The notes under the pieces are model-generated. The model was not told the origin of the DNA. It saw nothing but the letters and a program-made list of their open reading frames with translations, and did not search any database. From Bacteroidales bacterium (GTDB lineage Bacteria > Bacteroidota > Bacteroidia > Bacteroidales > UBA4417), in contig JADJGZ010000004.1 in the NCBI GenBank assembly GCA_016707785.1, positions 62,001 through 126,000 of the forward strand: DNA of 64,000 bases, read 5' to 3'. Shown piece by piece: positions 35,802 through 45,468 of the stretch. Within the stretch, counting starts at the first letter, position 1. Every line of letters starts with the position of its first letter. Position numbers and translations under genes: made by a program.

Positions 35802-36566
35802 ATGAAAGGAAAATTATTTTTCAAGTTTTCGGTTTTGGCGACTGTATTACTTTTAACTGTTAGCCAAACAGTTACAGGACAGGAAAAAACCTGTAATGCA
35901 AAGCTGGACCTCTCAGCTGATATTATGAGCCGATATATTTGGCGTGGCTTAAACCTGGGTGGCTCTTCCCCCAGTATTCAACCGAATATAGAGTTAGGAA
36001 TGGGGAATTTTGCCCTGGGAGCATGGGCAGCCTATTCATTCAATCAGGCTATAGTTAAGCAGGAAGTGGATCTTTATGCATCCTATACTTTTGCTGATCT
36101 TATCAATATCACGGCAACTGATTATTTTCTTCCTTTTGAAGATACCAATGCAAATCGTTATTTCAATTATAAAAAAGATGAAACTGGCCATCTCTTTGAA
36201 ATTTCTGCCAAATTTCTTGGAACAGATAAAATTCCCTTCAGCCTGATGGTTGCCACCAATATTTACGGGGCTGATGCAAAAAAGAGCAATGGAGATAACC
36301 AATTCTCAACCTATTTGGAATTAGGTTATAGTTTTGAGGTTAAAGATGTCGCCTGCAGCGCATTCCTGGGCATGACCCCAACAAAACCCGACACTGAAAA
36401 GGGTGAAACCGGTTACTACGGTGAAGGCCCTGGTGTAATAAACCTTGGTATTTCTGCTTCCAAAGAAATCAAAATCAGTGAGAGCTTCTCATTGCCTGTC
36501 AATGCGTCGCTGATCACAAATCCACAAGCTGAAAACATTTTCCTGGTTTTCGGAATATCCCTCTAA
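35802..36566 (+). CDS. TorF-like putative outer-membrane porin
   Basis: 254 aa with a signal peptide (about 1-26, ending TVTGQ). The mature N-terminus (LDLSADIMSRYIWRGLNLGG, with IQPNIELGMGNFALGAWAAY) is typical of the TorF / TIGR02001-like outer-membrane family. The sequence ends in barrel strands (NIFLVFGISL). It lies 24 nt upstream of the ammonium transporter and is very probably in one operon with it. A role as the outer-membrane pore for ammonium or another nitrogen source is inference. The ATG at 35802 fits the signal peptide; one at 35745 does not. Confidence 0.75.
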   Translation: MKGKLFFKFSVLATVLLLTVSQTVTGQEKTCNAKLDLSADIMSRYIWRGLNLGGSSPSIQPNIELGMGNFALGAWAAYSFNQAIVKQEVDLYASYTFADLINITATDYFLPFEDTNANRYFNYKKDETGHLFEISAKFLGTDKIPFSLMVATNIYGADAKKSNGDNQFSTYLELGYSFEVKDVACSAFLGMTPTKPDTEKGETGYYGEGPGVINLGISASKEIKISESFSLPVNASLITNPQAENIFLVFGISL

Positions 36567-36590
36567 TTTTTCACTTTTAATTCAACCTGT

Positions 36591-37808
36591 ATGATAGACA
36601 CTGGTTCTACCGGGTTTATGCTGCTTGCTTGCAGCCTGGTCATGCTTATGACCCCCGGATTAGCTTTCTTTTATGGTGGCTTAGCCACGAAACGCAATAT
36701 CCTGGCAATCATGATACAAAGCTTTGTATCACTGGGATGGACCACCGTCCTCTGGTTTGCCTTTGGATATTCACTTTGCTTCAGCGGAGGTGAAGGTGGA
36801 ATCATGGGTAATTTCGACAAGGCATTCCTGATGGGAGTAGGCATAGACTCCATGTACTCCAACGGTAAAATCCCGGAAGTGGTATTTATCGCTTACCAGA
36901 TGATGTTTGCCATTATTACACCTGCTCTCATCACAGGTGCATTTGTAAACAGGGTAACCTTTAAATCGTACATGATCTTCCTTACAGTATGGCAGATACT
37001 GGTTTATTACCCGTTCGTACATATGATTTGGGGTGGTGGATTATTGGCACAATGGGGTGTTCTTGACTTTGCAGGCGGTATCGTTGTTCATGCAACAGCT
37101 GGTTTTGCAGCCCTTGCGTCTGTCTTTTATGTAGGTGCCCGTGTTGATAAAAACTCAACGCCAAATAGCATTCCATTGGTTGCTATAGGAAGTGGTTTAC
37201 TCTGGTTTGGCTGGTATGGCTTTAATGCCGGAAGCGAAGTAGCTGTTGACTTTATCACTTCAACGGCATTTCTTAATACTGATATTGCCGCCTCATTTGC
37301 TACAATGGCGTGGGTAGCTATCGAATGGATAAGGGAAAAGAAACCCAAATTTGTAGGCTTACTCACCGGGTCTATTGCCGGACTGGCAACCATAACACCC
37401 TGTGCGGGATTCGTACCTTTGTGGGCTGCACCTATAATAGGAACCGCTGCCGGAGTAGTCTGTTACCTGGCAGTTCAATTAAAAAACAGGCTAAAGTGGG
37501 ACGATGCACTGGATGTATGGGGTGTACACGGAATCGGGGGTGTGCTGGGAACCATTCTTCTTGGCGTTTTTGCTACAAAAGCAGTGAATTCAGCCGGGGC
37601 TGATGGTTTACTGTTAGGAAATGCTTCCTTTTTCTTCAAACAGATTGTTGCTGTAACCGTGGCTTCAGTGTATGCCTTCGTTTTCACCTATTTCATGCTT
37701 TCACTTATTAATATGGTCACAAAAGTTCGTGTAACAGAGGGTGAAGAAATGCAAGGCCTTGATGTTGCCATGCATGGAGAGAAAGCATACGATGAAGGGG
37801 CTTTGTAA
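36591..37808 (+). CDS. amtB: Ammonium transporter (Amt/MEP/Rh family)
   Basis: A 405-aa inner-membrane channel with 11 predicted helices, full length for the family. The twin pore histidines are visible in VVHATAGFAALASV and WGVHGIGG, and the periplasmic recruitment and gate segments are conserved (LAFFYGGL, ITPCAGFV). It moves ammonium into the cytoplasm. The C-terminal tail (GEEMQGLDVAMHGEKAY) matches the GlnK-interacting tail of other Amt proteins, although no glnK is adjacent. It is transcribed with the TorF-like porin and is followed by a strong hairpin. Confidence 0.95.
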   Translation: MIDTGSTGFMLLACSLVMLMTPGLAFFYGGLATKRNILAIMIQSFVSLGWTTVLWFAFGYSLCFSGGEGGIMGNFDKAFLMGVGIDSMYSNGKIPEVVFIAYQMMFAIITPALITGAFVNRVTFKSYMIFLTVWQILVYYPFVHMIWGGGLLAQWGVLDFAGGIVVHATAGFAALASVFYVGARVDKNSTPNSIPLVAIGSGLLWFGWYGFNAGSEVAVDFITSTAFLNTDIAASFATMAWVAIEWIREKKPKFVGLLTGSIAGLATITPCAGFVPLWAAPIIGTAAGVVCYLAVQLKNRLKWDDALDVWGVHGIGGVLGTILLGVFATKAVNSAGADGLLLGNASFFFKQIVAVTVASVYAFVFTYFMLSLINMVTKVRVTEGEEMQGLDVAMHGEKAYDEGAL

Positions 37809-37837
37809 GTTTAGTTTTTAAGTCAAAGATTCATTAT

Positions 37838-37887
37838 AAAACAGAAAGAGTCGGATTGAAGTTTAGCTCAGTCCGACTCTTTGTTTT
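37838..37887. terminator. Bidirectional terminator between amtB and the epimerase gene
   Basis: A perfect 11-bp stem (AAAGAGTCGGA with TCCGACTCTTT) is extended by AAAACA on one side and GTTTT on the other, around a 16-nt loop. Runs of A and T on both sides make it work in either direction. It overlaps the last codon of the epimerase gene. Confidence 0.85.
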
Positions 37888-38767
37888 AGGGCAAATTGCT
37901 GATTTCAGCTATGACCCCTTCCGGAACAGAGAATAGCAAGGCACTTTCCAACTCAGGATATTGAAATGAGAATCCTGAATTTATCAACTTTTCGGGATAT
38001 ACAAATTGTCCTTGTGTTAGCGCAGTAGCTCCTTCTCCATATAGTAACCGCAATACAAAAGCAGGAGTATGAAAAAAAGCTGGGCGGTGCAACACAGAAG
38101 CCAGTGCTTTTGAAAACTTCAGGTTATCAACCGGGTTGGGAGCCGTGAAATTGAAGATTCCGCTAAGTTCAGTGTGGTGGATGAGAAAGTCAACAGCCCG
38201 GATTAAGTCATTCACATGAATCCATGAGAATCCTTGTTTCCCTGATGCAATGGGTCCGCCCAATCCAAGTTTGAAAGGAAGCAACATTGCAGGTAATGCT
38301 CCACCTTCCCGACCCAATACAATACCAGTGCGCATTATGACTACCCTGCAGGTAGCTTTGCTGGCCTCAGCTTCCCAATCGATACAAACTTTACCAAGAA
38401 AACCTTCATCAAAAGAATGACTGGTTTCAGTGTGTTCACCTGGAGATTGATAAATTCCGATAGCGGATGCAGAAACCAAAACTGAAGGTGGACTCTTCAA
38501 TATTTTAGTAGCCGCGACCAATTTTCGCGTGGTGAGAATCCTGCTATCATAAATTAAGTGCTTGTTTTTGTCACTCCATCTCGAGACGACTGCGGCCCCG
38601 GCAAGATTTATTATCACATCTGCACCTTCAAGCAAAGAGGCCAGCTTCTCATCACGTAAGTTCTGCATCGCCCTGCTGATAGGCATCACCGTGTGACCCA
38701 ATGATTGGAAATACCTGGAAATTGATGTCCCAAGGAATCCCCCTGCTCCGCTTATTGCTATTTTCAA
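37886..38767 (-). CDS. TIGR01777-family NAD(P)-dependent epimerase
   Basis: 293 aa, an atypical SDR of the SDR39U1/YfcH type. The nucleotide-binding motif GAGGFLG (7-13) is at the N-terminus, VLVSASAIGIY carries the catalytic-region residues, and FSWIHVNDLIRAV is typical. The C-terminus (FVLRLLYGEGA to QFVYPEKLINSGFSFQYP) is the DUF1731 tail. The physiological substrate of this family is unknown. It converges on amtB across a shared terminator. The start at 38767 is the only one that keeps the Rossmann motif at the N-terminus. Confidence 0.9.
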   Translation of the reverse strand: MKIAISGAGGFLGTSISRYFQSLGHTVMPISRAMQNLRDEKLASLLEGADVIINLAGAAVVSRWSDKNKHLIYDSRILTTRKLVAATKILKSPPSVLVSASAIGIYQSPGEHTETSHSFDEGFLGKVCIDWEAEASKATCRVVIMRTGIVLGREGGALPAMLLPFKLGLGGPIASGKQGFSWIHVNDLIRAVDFLIHHTELSGIFNFTAPNPVDNLKFSKALASVLHRPAFFHTPAFVLRLLYGEGATALTQGQFVYPEKLINSGFSFQYPELESALLFSVPEGVIAEISNLP

Positions 38768-39632
38768 TGGGAATAAGATTAATAAGTCATTTAACTACTT
38801 TAAGAAACAGTTCTATCATCTGCATGTTCAAAATTCCATCCGCCAGCCGGCGGACCAAATTAAGCCCGCCTGACCGAAGGATAAGTACTAAGTATTGTAT
38901 TTTTCAGTCGGGCAGGTTCAAAGATCAAAGTTCAAAGATCAGATCTTGCCGGGCTGAAGGAATTTATAAATATAAGTGAATATTTACTTAATCAGGCATT
39001 GGCAAAATGAAAAATGAAAAATGCAAAATGAAAATGAAAATGAAAATGAAGTTCCAGGGCAAAACCCGTCTGACCGAGGAATTGTGCGTATATAAGGATA
39101 ATTCTCTCAGTCGGGTAGGTGAAAAATGAAAAATACAAAATGAAAAATGAAAAATGAAAAATGCAAAATGAAAAATACAAAATGAAAAATGAAAAATGAA
39201 AAAGCGCAGGGGGACAGTTAAATTTGTTTATCCTAATTTCCAGCTCTCTCATTTCTAAATTTCTAAATTGTCAAGCCAAAGGCTTCCCTTCGGGAAATTG
39301 TCGAATTGTCAAATTGTCGAGCCAAAGGCATCCCTTCGGGACAATCCGACATTAGACATTAGACATCAGACATTAAACATCCACAATCAGCAATCCGCAT
39401 TCCGCAATCCACATTCTGCATTCCAAAATCCAAAATCCGAAATCAGACATTCAACATTAGACATTAGACATCCAACATTAGACATTAAACATCCAATATA
39501 CTTGACTCTCAAAAAATAACTTTTGTTACTTCAATAACAATTGACTGAAGTACATTAATCAAATATTTTTACCTTTGCAGGGGTCTAAATGCAGATCAAG
39601 TTCATAATACTGAGGACATAAATCATCCTGGA
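38768..39632. repeat. 865-bp non-coding region of low-complexity repeats upstream of mutA
   Basis: From left to right: a GC-rich palindrome (CCGCCAGCCGGCGG, about 38841-38854); a degenerate element bounded by CTGACCGA and CAGTCGGG at about 38867-38920 that recurs at about 39065-39118; an A-rich tract of AAAATGAAAAATGC-type words at 39003-39060 and again at 39119-39205; a GAGCCAAAGGC...CCCTTCGGGA element in two copies (about 39273-39345); and a tract of 7-10 bp words of the ACATTAGACATCC/CAATCCGCATTCC type at 39350-39502. No credible gene is present. The mutA promoter lies at the right end. Confidence 0.8.
39570..39577 (+). promoter_or_regulatory. -7 element of the mutAB operon
   Basis: TACCTTTG matches TAnnTTTG. 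It is 56 nt upstream of the mutA ATG. A TTGAC at 39541-39545 is slightly too far upstream for an ideal -33 element. Confidence 0.45.
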
Positions 39633-41525
39633 ATGGATAAGAATTCGAACAAATTATTTACTGATTTCCCAGAGATAAGTACTTCAACCTGGGAATCAAA
39701 AATCCTTGAAGACCTCAAGGGAGCAGATTATGCAAAGAAATTAATCTGGAAGACTAATGAAGGATTTGATATAAAGCCATATTACAGGGCTGAGGACCTT
39801 TCTGCACTTTCCCATATGGATGGCGAACCGGGGCAATATCCTTTTGTCAGGGGTAATGAAACGACGATGAACCATTGGGAAGTCAGGCAGGATATCTATA
39901 CAGAAGATCCTAAAGACGCTAACTTTCATGCTTTAAATGCTTTAAGAAGAGGTGCAAACAGTATTTGCTTCCAGGTTAGCAAAATAAAAACCACCCGTCA
40001 TCTTGAGACCTTAATGAAAGGCATCTGTATGGGGGATTGCACCCTACATTTTGCAGGAGCTCAATGTTACCCTGATATTGTAAACCTTCTTTCGGAATTT
40101 ACCCGGAAGCATCATATGAATAAAGCCGCCATTCGTGGTTCTTTTGATTTTGACCCTATAAGCTATCTTTTGCTCGAAGGGGACTTCTGGAAATCGGAAG
40201 AATCTGATATGGAACAGGTTGGCACTATGATTGGATTGGGAAAGGATTTATTGCCCTCCATGAAAATGATCACTGTTAATGGGCAATACTTTCAGAATTC
40301 AGGATCTAACCTGGTCCAGGAACTTGCTTTCAGTCTGGCTTCCGGAAACGAATACCTTGCGAGAGCAACTGAAAGTGGGTATACTATTGATGAAGTCGCA
40401 CCAAAAATCACATTTGCCTTTGCGATAGGTTCAAATTACTTCATGGAGATTGCCAAACTGAGGGCTGCCAGGATGTTGTGGGCAAGAATTGTGGAACAAT
40501 ATAAACCGGTTTCTGAATCGTCAATGGCGATGCACATCCATAGCTCCACCTCCAATTTCAACAAATCGTTGTACGACCCTCATGTTAATATTCTGAGAAG
40601 CACTACCGAAGCTATGTCAGCAGTAATCGGGGGGACACAATCACTCAACATTACTCCATTCGACGCTTTCTACAAAGAGCCCGACGAATTCTCCACCCGT
40701 ATTGCCCGTAATCAACAAATCATATTAAAAGAAGAATCCTACCTTGAGAAGGTGGTTGATCCTGCTGCAGGATCCTATTATATTGAGAGTCTTACAGATT
40801 CTGTTGCAAAAGCAGCCTGGGATTTATTCAGGATCGTTGAGAACAAAGGCGGCATGATTGCAGCTGTTAAAGAAGGATTTATTCAGGATGAAATCAACAA
40901 ACAGGCAGCCCGGTTCTCTGAAGATGTTGCTACACGAAAGCTGGTAGTACTTGGGACCAATCAATATCCTGATCCTAAAGGAATGATCCTTGATAAAATC
41001 CAGGAAAGCCAGGACAACTCTACAGAAGAGGAAGAGAAGAATTCAAAATATAAGAAACTGGAGATCCGAAGGCTTACTGACGATTTTGATGAGATGCGCC
41101 TTGCTACCGAGATCCATGTTGAAGCCGGCAACAAACTGCCTTCCGTATTCCTGTTCACCATTGGAAACCTTGCCATGAGAAAAGCAAGGGCTATGTTCAG
41201 TACGAATTTCTTCGGCTGTGCCGGGTATGAAATTATTGACAATCCAGGATTCAACAATGTTGATGAAGGGGTTAAAGCAGCTCTTGCATCCAAAGCCAGT
41301 ATTATTGTGCTCTGCAGTTCCGATGAAGAGTACGCCGAACTTGCCCCGTCCATTGCATCTCAGCTAAAAAGCAGCCATAAGGATTTAATTGTAATCCTTG
41401 CCGGGTATCCCAAAGAGTTGGTTGAGTCACTTCAGGCTTCCGGGGTAGATGATTTTATTCACATCAGAACCAATGTACTGGAGTTTCTGCAGAAAATTCA
41501 GGATAAACTGAACATCTCTCTTTAA
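39633..41525 (+). CDS. mutA: Methylmalonyl-CoA mutase small subunit
   Basis: A 630-aa non-catalytic subunit of the heterodimeric B12-dependent mutase that interconverts succinyl-CoA and (R)-methylmalonyl-CoA in propionate metabolism. The N-terminal barrel domain resembles the large subunit (PFVRGNETTMNHWEVRQDI, IAKLRAARMLWARIV, EESYLEKVVDPAAGSYYIESLT). The C-terminal flavodoxin-like domain (about 500-630) lacks the DxHxxG cobalamin-ligand motif, as expected for the small subunit. A short acidic linker (STEEEEKNSK) joins them. It is followed after 34 nt by mutB. Confidence 0.93.
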   Translation: MDKNSNKLFTDFPEISTSTWESKILEDLKGADYAKKLIWKTNEGFDIKPYYRAEDLSALSHMDGEPGQYPFVRGNETTMNHWEVRQDIYTEDPKDANFHALNALRRGANSICFQVSKIKTTRHLETLMKGICMGDCTLHFAGAQCYPDIVNLLSEFTRKHHMNKAAIRGSFDFDPISYLLLEGDFWKSEESDMEQVGTMIGLGKDLLPSMKMITVNGQYFQNSGSNLVQELAFSLASGNEYLARATESGYTIDEVAPKITFAFAIGSNYFMEIAKLRAARMLWARIVEQYKPVSESSMAMHIHSSTSNFNKSLYDPHVNILRSTTEAMSAVIGGTQSLNITPFDAFYKEPDEFSTRIARNQQIILKEESYLEKVVDPAAGSYYIESLTDSVAKAAWDLFRIVENKGGMIAAVKEGFIQDEINKQAARFSEDVATRKLVVLGTNQYPDPKGMILDKIQESQDNSTEEEEKNSKYKKLEIRRLTDDFDEMRLATEIHVEAGNKLPSVFLFTIGNLAMRKARAMFSTNFFGCAGYEIIDNPGFNNVDEGVKAALASKASIIVLCSSDEEYAELAPSIASQLKSSHKDLIVILAGYPKELVESLQASGVDDFIHIRTNVLEFLQKIQDKLNISL

Positions 41526-41559
41526 CAGTATCAGGAAAATAAATTATAAGATACAATCC

Positions 41560-43698
41560 ATGAGACCCGATTTTAAAAATGTGGATTATAAACCAGGAAA
41601 AACTTCTGCTTCAGCTCCTCTGGAGTCGAAGGAAAAATCCTGGATGACGAATGAACAAATAGCAGTGAAACCGGTCTATTCAGCAGACGACCTCAAGCAT
41701 ATGGAACATCTTCATTATGCAGCAGGAGTTGCTCCTTTTCTACGAGGGCCATATAGCACTATGTATGTGATGAAACCCTGGACGATTCGTCAATATGCCG
41801 GATTTTCAACTGCTGAAGAGTCAAATGCATTTTACAGGCGTAACCTTGCCGCCGGGCAGATGGGCTTGTCAGTTGCTTTTGACCTGGCCACACATCGTGG
41901 TTACGACAGTGATCATGAAAGGGTAGCCGGAGATGTTGGAAAAGCTGGCGTTGCTATTGATTCCATCCTGGATATGAAAATTCTTTTCGATCAGATACCC
42001 CTCGACAAGATGTCAGTATCCATGACCATGAATGGTGCAGTGCTTCCTATCCTCGCCTTTTACATTGTTGCAGCAGAAGAACAGGGTGTTCCAATGGAAA
42101 AACTGAGTGGGACCATTCAGAATGATATCCTGAAGGAATTCATGGTGAGGAATACCTATATATACCCACCCATTCCTTCTATGCGGATTATTGCTGATAT
42201 TTTTGAATTCACTTCACAAAATATGAAGAAATTTAATTCAATAAGTATCAGCGGTTATCATATGCAGGAAGCCGGTGCAACAGCAGATATCGAGCTTGCT
42301 TACACCCTGGCTGACGGGCTTGAGTACCTAAGGACAGGAATCCAGGCTGGAATCCCTGTGGATGCCTTTGCTCCCCGCCTCTCCTTTTTCTGGGCAGTAG
42401 GGATGAACCACTTTATGGAGATCGCAAAAATGCGGGCTGCCAGGATGTTATGGGCTAAAATAGTCAGTAAGTTTGACCCTAAGGACCCGAAATCGCTGGC
42501 TTTGCGTACGCACTCCCAAACCTCTGGCTGGAGTCTTACTGAGCAGGATCCATTTAACAATATTACCCGTACCTGTGTTGAAGCTCTAGCTGCTGCCCTG
42601 GGTCATACACAGTCGTTACATACCAATGCACTGGATGAAGCCATAGCTTTACCCACTGATTTTTCCGCGCGTATTGCAAGAAATACCCAGATTTATTTAC
42701 AGGAAGAAACACAAATCTGCAAGGTTGTAGATCCCTGGGCAGGTTCCTATTATGTTGAATCATTAACTCATGAACTGGCTCATAAAGCATGGACCCTGAT
42801 TGAAGAAGTGGAATCACTGGGTGGTATGGCAAAGGCTATTGAAACCGGGATTCCAAAGATGAGGATCGAGGAGGCATCTGCAAGGAAACAGGCAAAAATT
42901 GACGCTGGAAAAGATACAATTGTTGGGGTCAATAAATTCAGGCTTGAAAAAGAAGACCCTATTGAAATACTTGAAGTTGACAATTCAATTGTCAGGGAAG
43001 CCCAGTTAAAAAGACTGGAAATTCTAAAAGCAGGCAGGAATGCTGAAGAGGTTCAATCTGCTCTTGAAGCCCTCACTCATGCAGCTGAAACAGGTGAAGG
43101 CAATTTACTTGCCCTCAGTATAGATGCTGCCAGGAAAAGGGCATCACTGGGAGAAATAAGTTATGCACTTGAAAAAGTATATGGGAGGTATAAAGCCGTG
43201 ATACGTTCAATTTCAGGAGTTTACTCATCCGAGAGTAAGGATGATGACAACTATCGCAAAGCATGCGAATTGGCTGATATCTTTGCTGAACTGGAAGGCC
43301 GTCGCCCCAGGATCATGATCGCAAAGATGGGCCAGGATGGACATGACCGTGGAGCTAAAGTAGTAGCCACAGGTTATGCTGATATGGGGTTTGATGTTGA
43401 TATCGGACCGCTCTTCCAAACTCCTGCTGAATCTGCCCGTCAAGCTGTTGAAAATGATGTACACATCCTCGGAGTTTCCAGCCTGGCTGCCGGACATAAA
43501 ACCCTGGTCCCACAGGTAATCGAAGAACTTAAGAAATTCGGCAGGGAAGATATTATGGTAATTGTTGGAGGAGTTATCCCTGCACAGGATTACCAGTATC
43601 TCTATGATGCAGGTGCTGTCGCAATCTTTGGCCCCGGAACACGCATCCCCGATGCTGCCATTATGCTTTTGAATATACTTATCGAAAGCAGGCAGTAA
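41560..43698 (+). CDS. mutB: Methylmalonyl-CoA mutase large (catalytic) subunit
   Basis: 712 aa, normal length. The substrate-binding barrel (about 50-420) has the characteristic KPWTIRQYAGFSTAEESN and VSVSMTMNGAV-type segments. The C-terminal cobalamin domain (about 583-712) carries DGHDRG at 593-598, with His595 as the lower axial ligand to cobalt. With MutA it forms the B12-dependent mutase. No epimerase, MeaB-type chaperone or carboxylase gene is adjacent, so they must lie elsewhere. A strong hairpin ends the operon. Confidence 0.96.
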   Translation: MRPDFKNVDYKPGKTSASAPLESKEKSWMTNEQIAVKPVYSADDLKHMEHLHYAAGVAPFLRGPYSTMYVMKPWTIRQYAGFSTAEESNAFYRRNLAAGQMGLSVAFDLATHRGYDSDHERVAGDVGKAGVAIDSILDMKILFDQIPLDKMSVSMTMNGAVLPILAFYIVAAEEQGVPMEKLSGTIQNDILKEFMVRNTYIYPPIPSMRIIADIFEFTSQNMKKFNSISISGYHMQEAGATADIELAYTLADGLEYLRTGIQAGIPVDAFAPRLSFFWAVGMNHFMEIAKMRAARMLWAKIVSKFDPKDPKSLALRTHSQTSGWSLTEQDPFNNITRTCVEALAAALGHTQSLHTNALDEAIALPTDFSARIARNTQIYLQEETQICKVVDPWAGSYYVESLTHELAHKAWTLIEEVESLGGMAKAIETGIPKMRIEEASARKQAKIDAGKDTIVGVNKFRLEKEDPIEILEVDNSIVREAQLKRLEILKAGRNAEEVQSALEALTHAAETGEGNLLALSIDAARKRASLGEISYALEKVYGRYKAVIRSISGVYSSESKDDDNYRKACELADIFAELEGRRPRIMIAKMGQDGHDRGAKVVATGYADMGFDVDIGPLFQTPAESARQAVENDVHILGVSSLAAGHKTLVPQVIEELKKFGREDIMVIVGGVIPAQDYQYLYDAGAVAIFGPGTRIPDAAIMLLNILIESRQ

Positions 43699-43758
43699 CC
43701 TATTTCTGAAAATCTGTTTATCGGTTCCGGAATTTAGTGAAAACGAATGAAATCTTTC

Positions 43759-43787
43759 ATGGCAGACCTGTTAACCGGGTCTGCCAT
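43759..43787 (+). terminator. Terminator after mutB
   Basis: A perfect 10-bp stem (ATGGCAGACC with GGTCTGCCAT) around a 9-nt loop, followed by TTGCTTTATT. It lies 61 nt after the mutB stop. Confidence 0.8.
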
Positions 43788-43847
43788 TTGCTTTATTACC
43801 AATACAATCAAATTTCTTTCATTTTATCAAACGGAAGAACTTTTTCC

Positions 43848-43855
43848 TATATTTG
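43848..43855 (+). promoter_or_regulatory. -7 element of the transglutaminase-like gene
   Basis: TATATTTG matches TAnnTTTG and is 40 nt upstream of the ATG at 43895. Confidence 0.45.
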
Positions 43856-43894
43856 AAACAATACTCAGTATATCTATTAAATGATTGTTCAGCT

Positions 43895-45466
43895 ATGAAA
43901 CTTTACTCATGCCCGTTGCAGACCTATTTGATCCTGTTCTTTATTTTCTTATTCAAATTATTACCGGCACAGGAGAATACCCCTGACAGTTGTTTGAACC
44001 TGGTTTTTCATTCCACTCTTGAGCAACAAGGATTTGATGCATTGTGCTCAGGGAAAAGTGTTGATTATCTCACGATGGCTATTGCGGTGAATCCTTCTTC
44101 TGATAAGGCTACACTTGAAAATTTCAAAGGGGTCATCCTGGCGGAAACCAGTGCAATCAAGAAATTTATGGAGAAACAAAAGAAACTCTCTAAATCACTG
44201 AAATTCATCTTCGACGATGTACAACAAAAATTCCTGAAAGCATATGACCTGGATGCTGAATTCAATGATCTGTTTGAATCGGGAAAATATAATTGCCTTA
44301 CAGCTACCATATTATATTCCGTTATCCTGGAAAACCTGGGTATTGATCATAAGATCAAGTTCATGCCCGGCCATGTATACCTGGTTGCCTTCAATGGTGA
44401 AATCCCCTTTATGTTTGAAACAACAGATCCTTATGCAGGATTTTATGAAATCACAGATGCTGAGCAGACAAAAGCCTTGCAGGGCATGAGGTTACTGCAG
44501 TTCATGGCTTCAGGAAACGGACAGGATAAATCAGGTTCCGATTTGTTCGACAGGTATTTCATTAAGCTCAATAACACTGAAATGAGAGGTCTTGTGGGGT
44601 ATCAATATGTAAACCAGGCGGTAACAGAAATGATGAACAGTCGTTTCACCAATGTGTACGATCTGACCTCTAAGGCGATATTATTGACTCCCATGGCTGA
44701 ATTGAGGCTATTAAGGGAAGAATCCCTCAGGCAAGCTATTGCCCTGGAGAATAAAAACACTGTGAAAAGGGCAAAATTACTTGCAACCTACTACAATACC
44801 ACTTCAAATGTCAACAAGAAGAACCAGGTTGCTGATGAGTTTAAACTCACTATTTACCAATGCCTGTTTAGCGCATTCCCTGCCCCTGATTCAATGAAAC
44901 CCATTTATGAAACATTGAAAAACAGCATCAATGATGCAGATATGGTCATGGTGTTATCTGATCTTTATTCTTCCACCTATTCGGAATATCTGAAGACGAC
45001 TGAAAACTATGAAGAGTATGTAGAATTTATATTCAGGATGTATGGAGAAGGGGTGAAAAGCAACTTCATAAAACTGCAAATCCAAAACTTTGTAGAAGCA
45101 ATGGGGAGCAGCATTCCTTACCAGGAAAATGGCATTGAAGTGTATGATAGCATAGCCTTAAAATACCCTGTTTTAAATGAATTTGAAGATTTCAGGAGAA
45201 TCCAGTGTCATCTATGGGTAAGCAATGCTGAAAATGCTTTCCGAAACAATCAAATTGCTGAAGGCGAGGCGTTTTTGAAAAAGTACGAGGAGAATTCATT
45301 TGCCGGTGCAAAAAATTGCAATGCATCAATAGCCTATAGTGTAGCTGCTTCCTATTTTTTCAGAAAAGGAAATACTACAAAATCAAAAGCTTTGCTCAAA
45401 AAAGGATTAAGTTATGATCCAAACAATTGGGAGCTCAAGCAGAAACTGCGTGAGATAAGCAAATAA
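43895..45466 (+). CDS. Exported transglutaminase-like / TPR protein
   Basis: 523 aa with a signal peptide (about 1-25, ending LLPAQ). Residues 105-180 look like a transglutaminase-like cysteine-peptidase fold: candidate triad Cys134 (KYNCLTATILY), His160 (MPGHVYLVAF) and Asp178 or Glu175 (FETTDP). The C-terminal half is helical and ends in TPR-like repeats (NAENAFRNNQIAEGEAFLKKY; YFFRKGNTTKSKALLKKGLSYDP). The exact reaction is unknown; related folds act as proteases, amidases or cross-linkers. It stands alone between mutB and a convergent lipoprotein gene. The in-frame TTG at 43853 overlaps the -7 box and is not used. Confidence 0.68.
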   Translation: MKLYSCPLQTYLILFFIFLFKLLPAQENTPDSCLNLVFHSTLEQQGFDALCSGKSVDYLTMAIAVNPSSDKATLENFKGVILAETSAIKKFMEKQKKLSKSLKFIFDDVQQKFLKAYDLDAEFNDLFESGKYNCLTATILYSVILENLGIDHKIKFMPGHVYLVAFNGEIPFMFETTDPYAGFYEITDAEQTKALQGMRLLQFMASGNGQDKSGSDLFDRYFIKLNNTEMRGLVGYQYVNQAVTEMMNSRFTNVYDLTSKAILLTPMAELRLLREESLRQAIALENKNTVKRAKLLATYYNTTSNVNKKNQVADEFKLTIYQCLFSAFPAPDSMKPIYETLKNSINDADMVMVLSDLYSSTYSEYLKTTENYEEYVEFIFRMYGEGVKSNFIKLQIQNFVEAMGSSIPYQENGIEVYDSIALKYPVLNEFEDFRRIQCHLWVSNAENAFRNNQIAEGEAFLKKYEENSFAGAKNCNASIAYSVAASYFFRKGNTTKSKALLKKGLSYDPNNWELKQKLREISK

Positions 45467-45468
45467 TT

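Noticed and set aside
37127..37687. Minus-strand ORFs inside the ammonium transporter gene
   Set aside because: Shadows of a strongly coding plus-strand gene with all Amt motifs.
38992..39519. Two ORFs in the low-complexity spacer
   Set aside because: Their proteins are translations of repeated words (FHFSFFILYFSF; RHPTLDIKHP) and not real genes.
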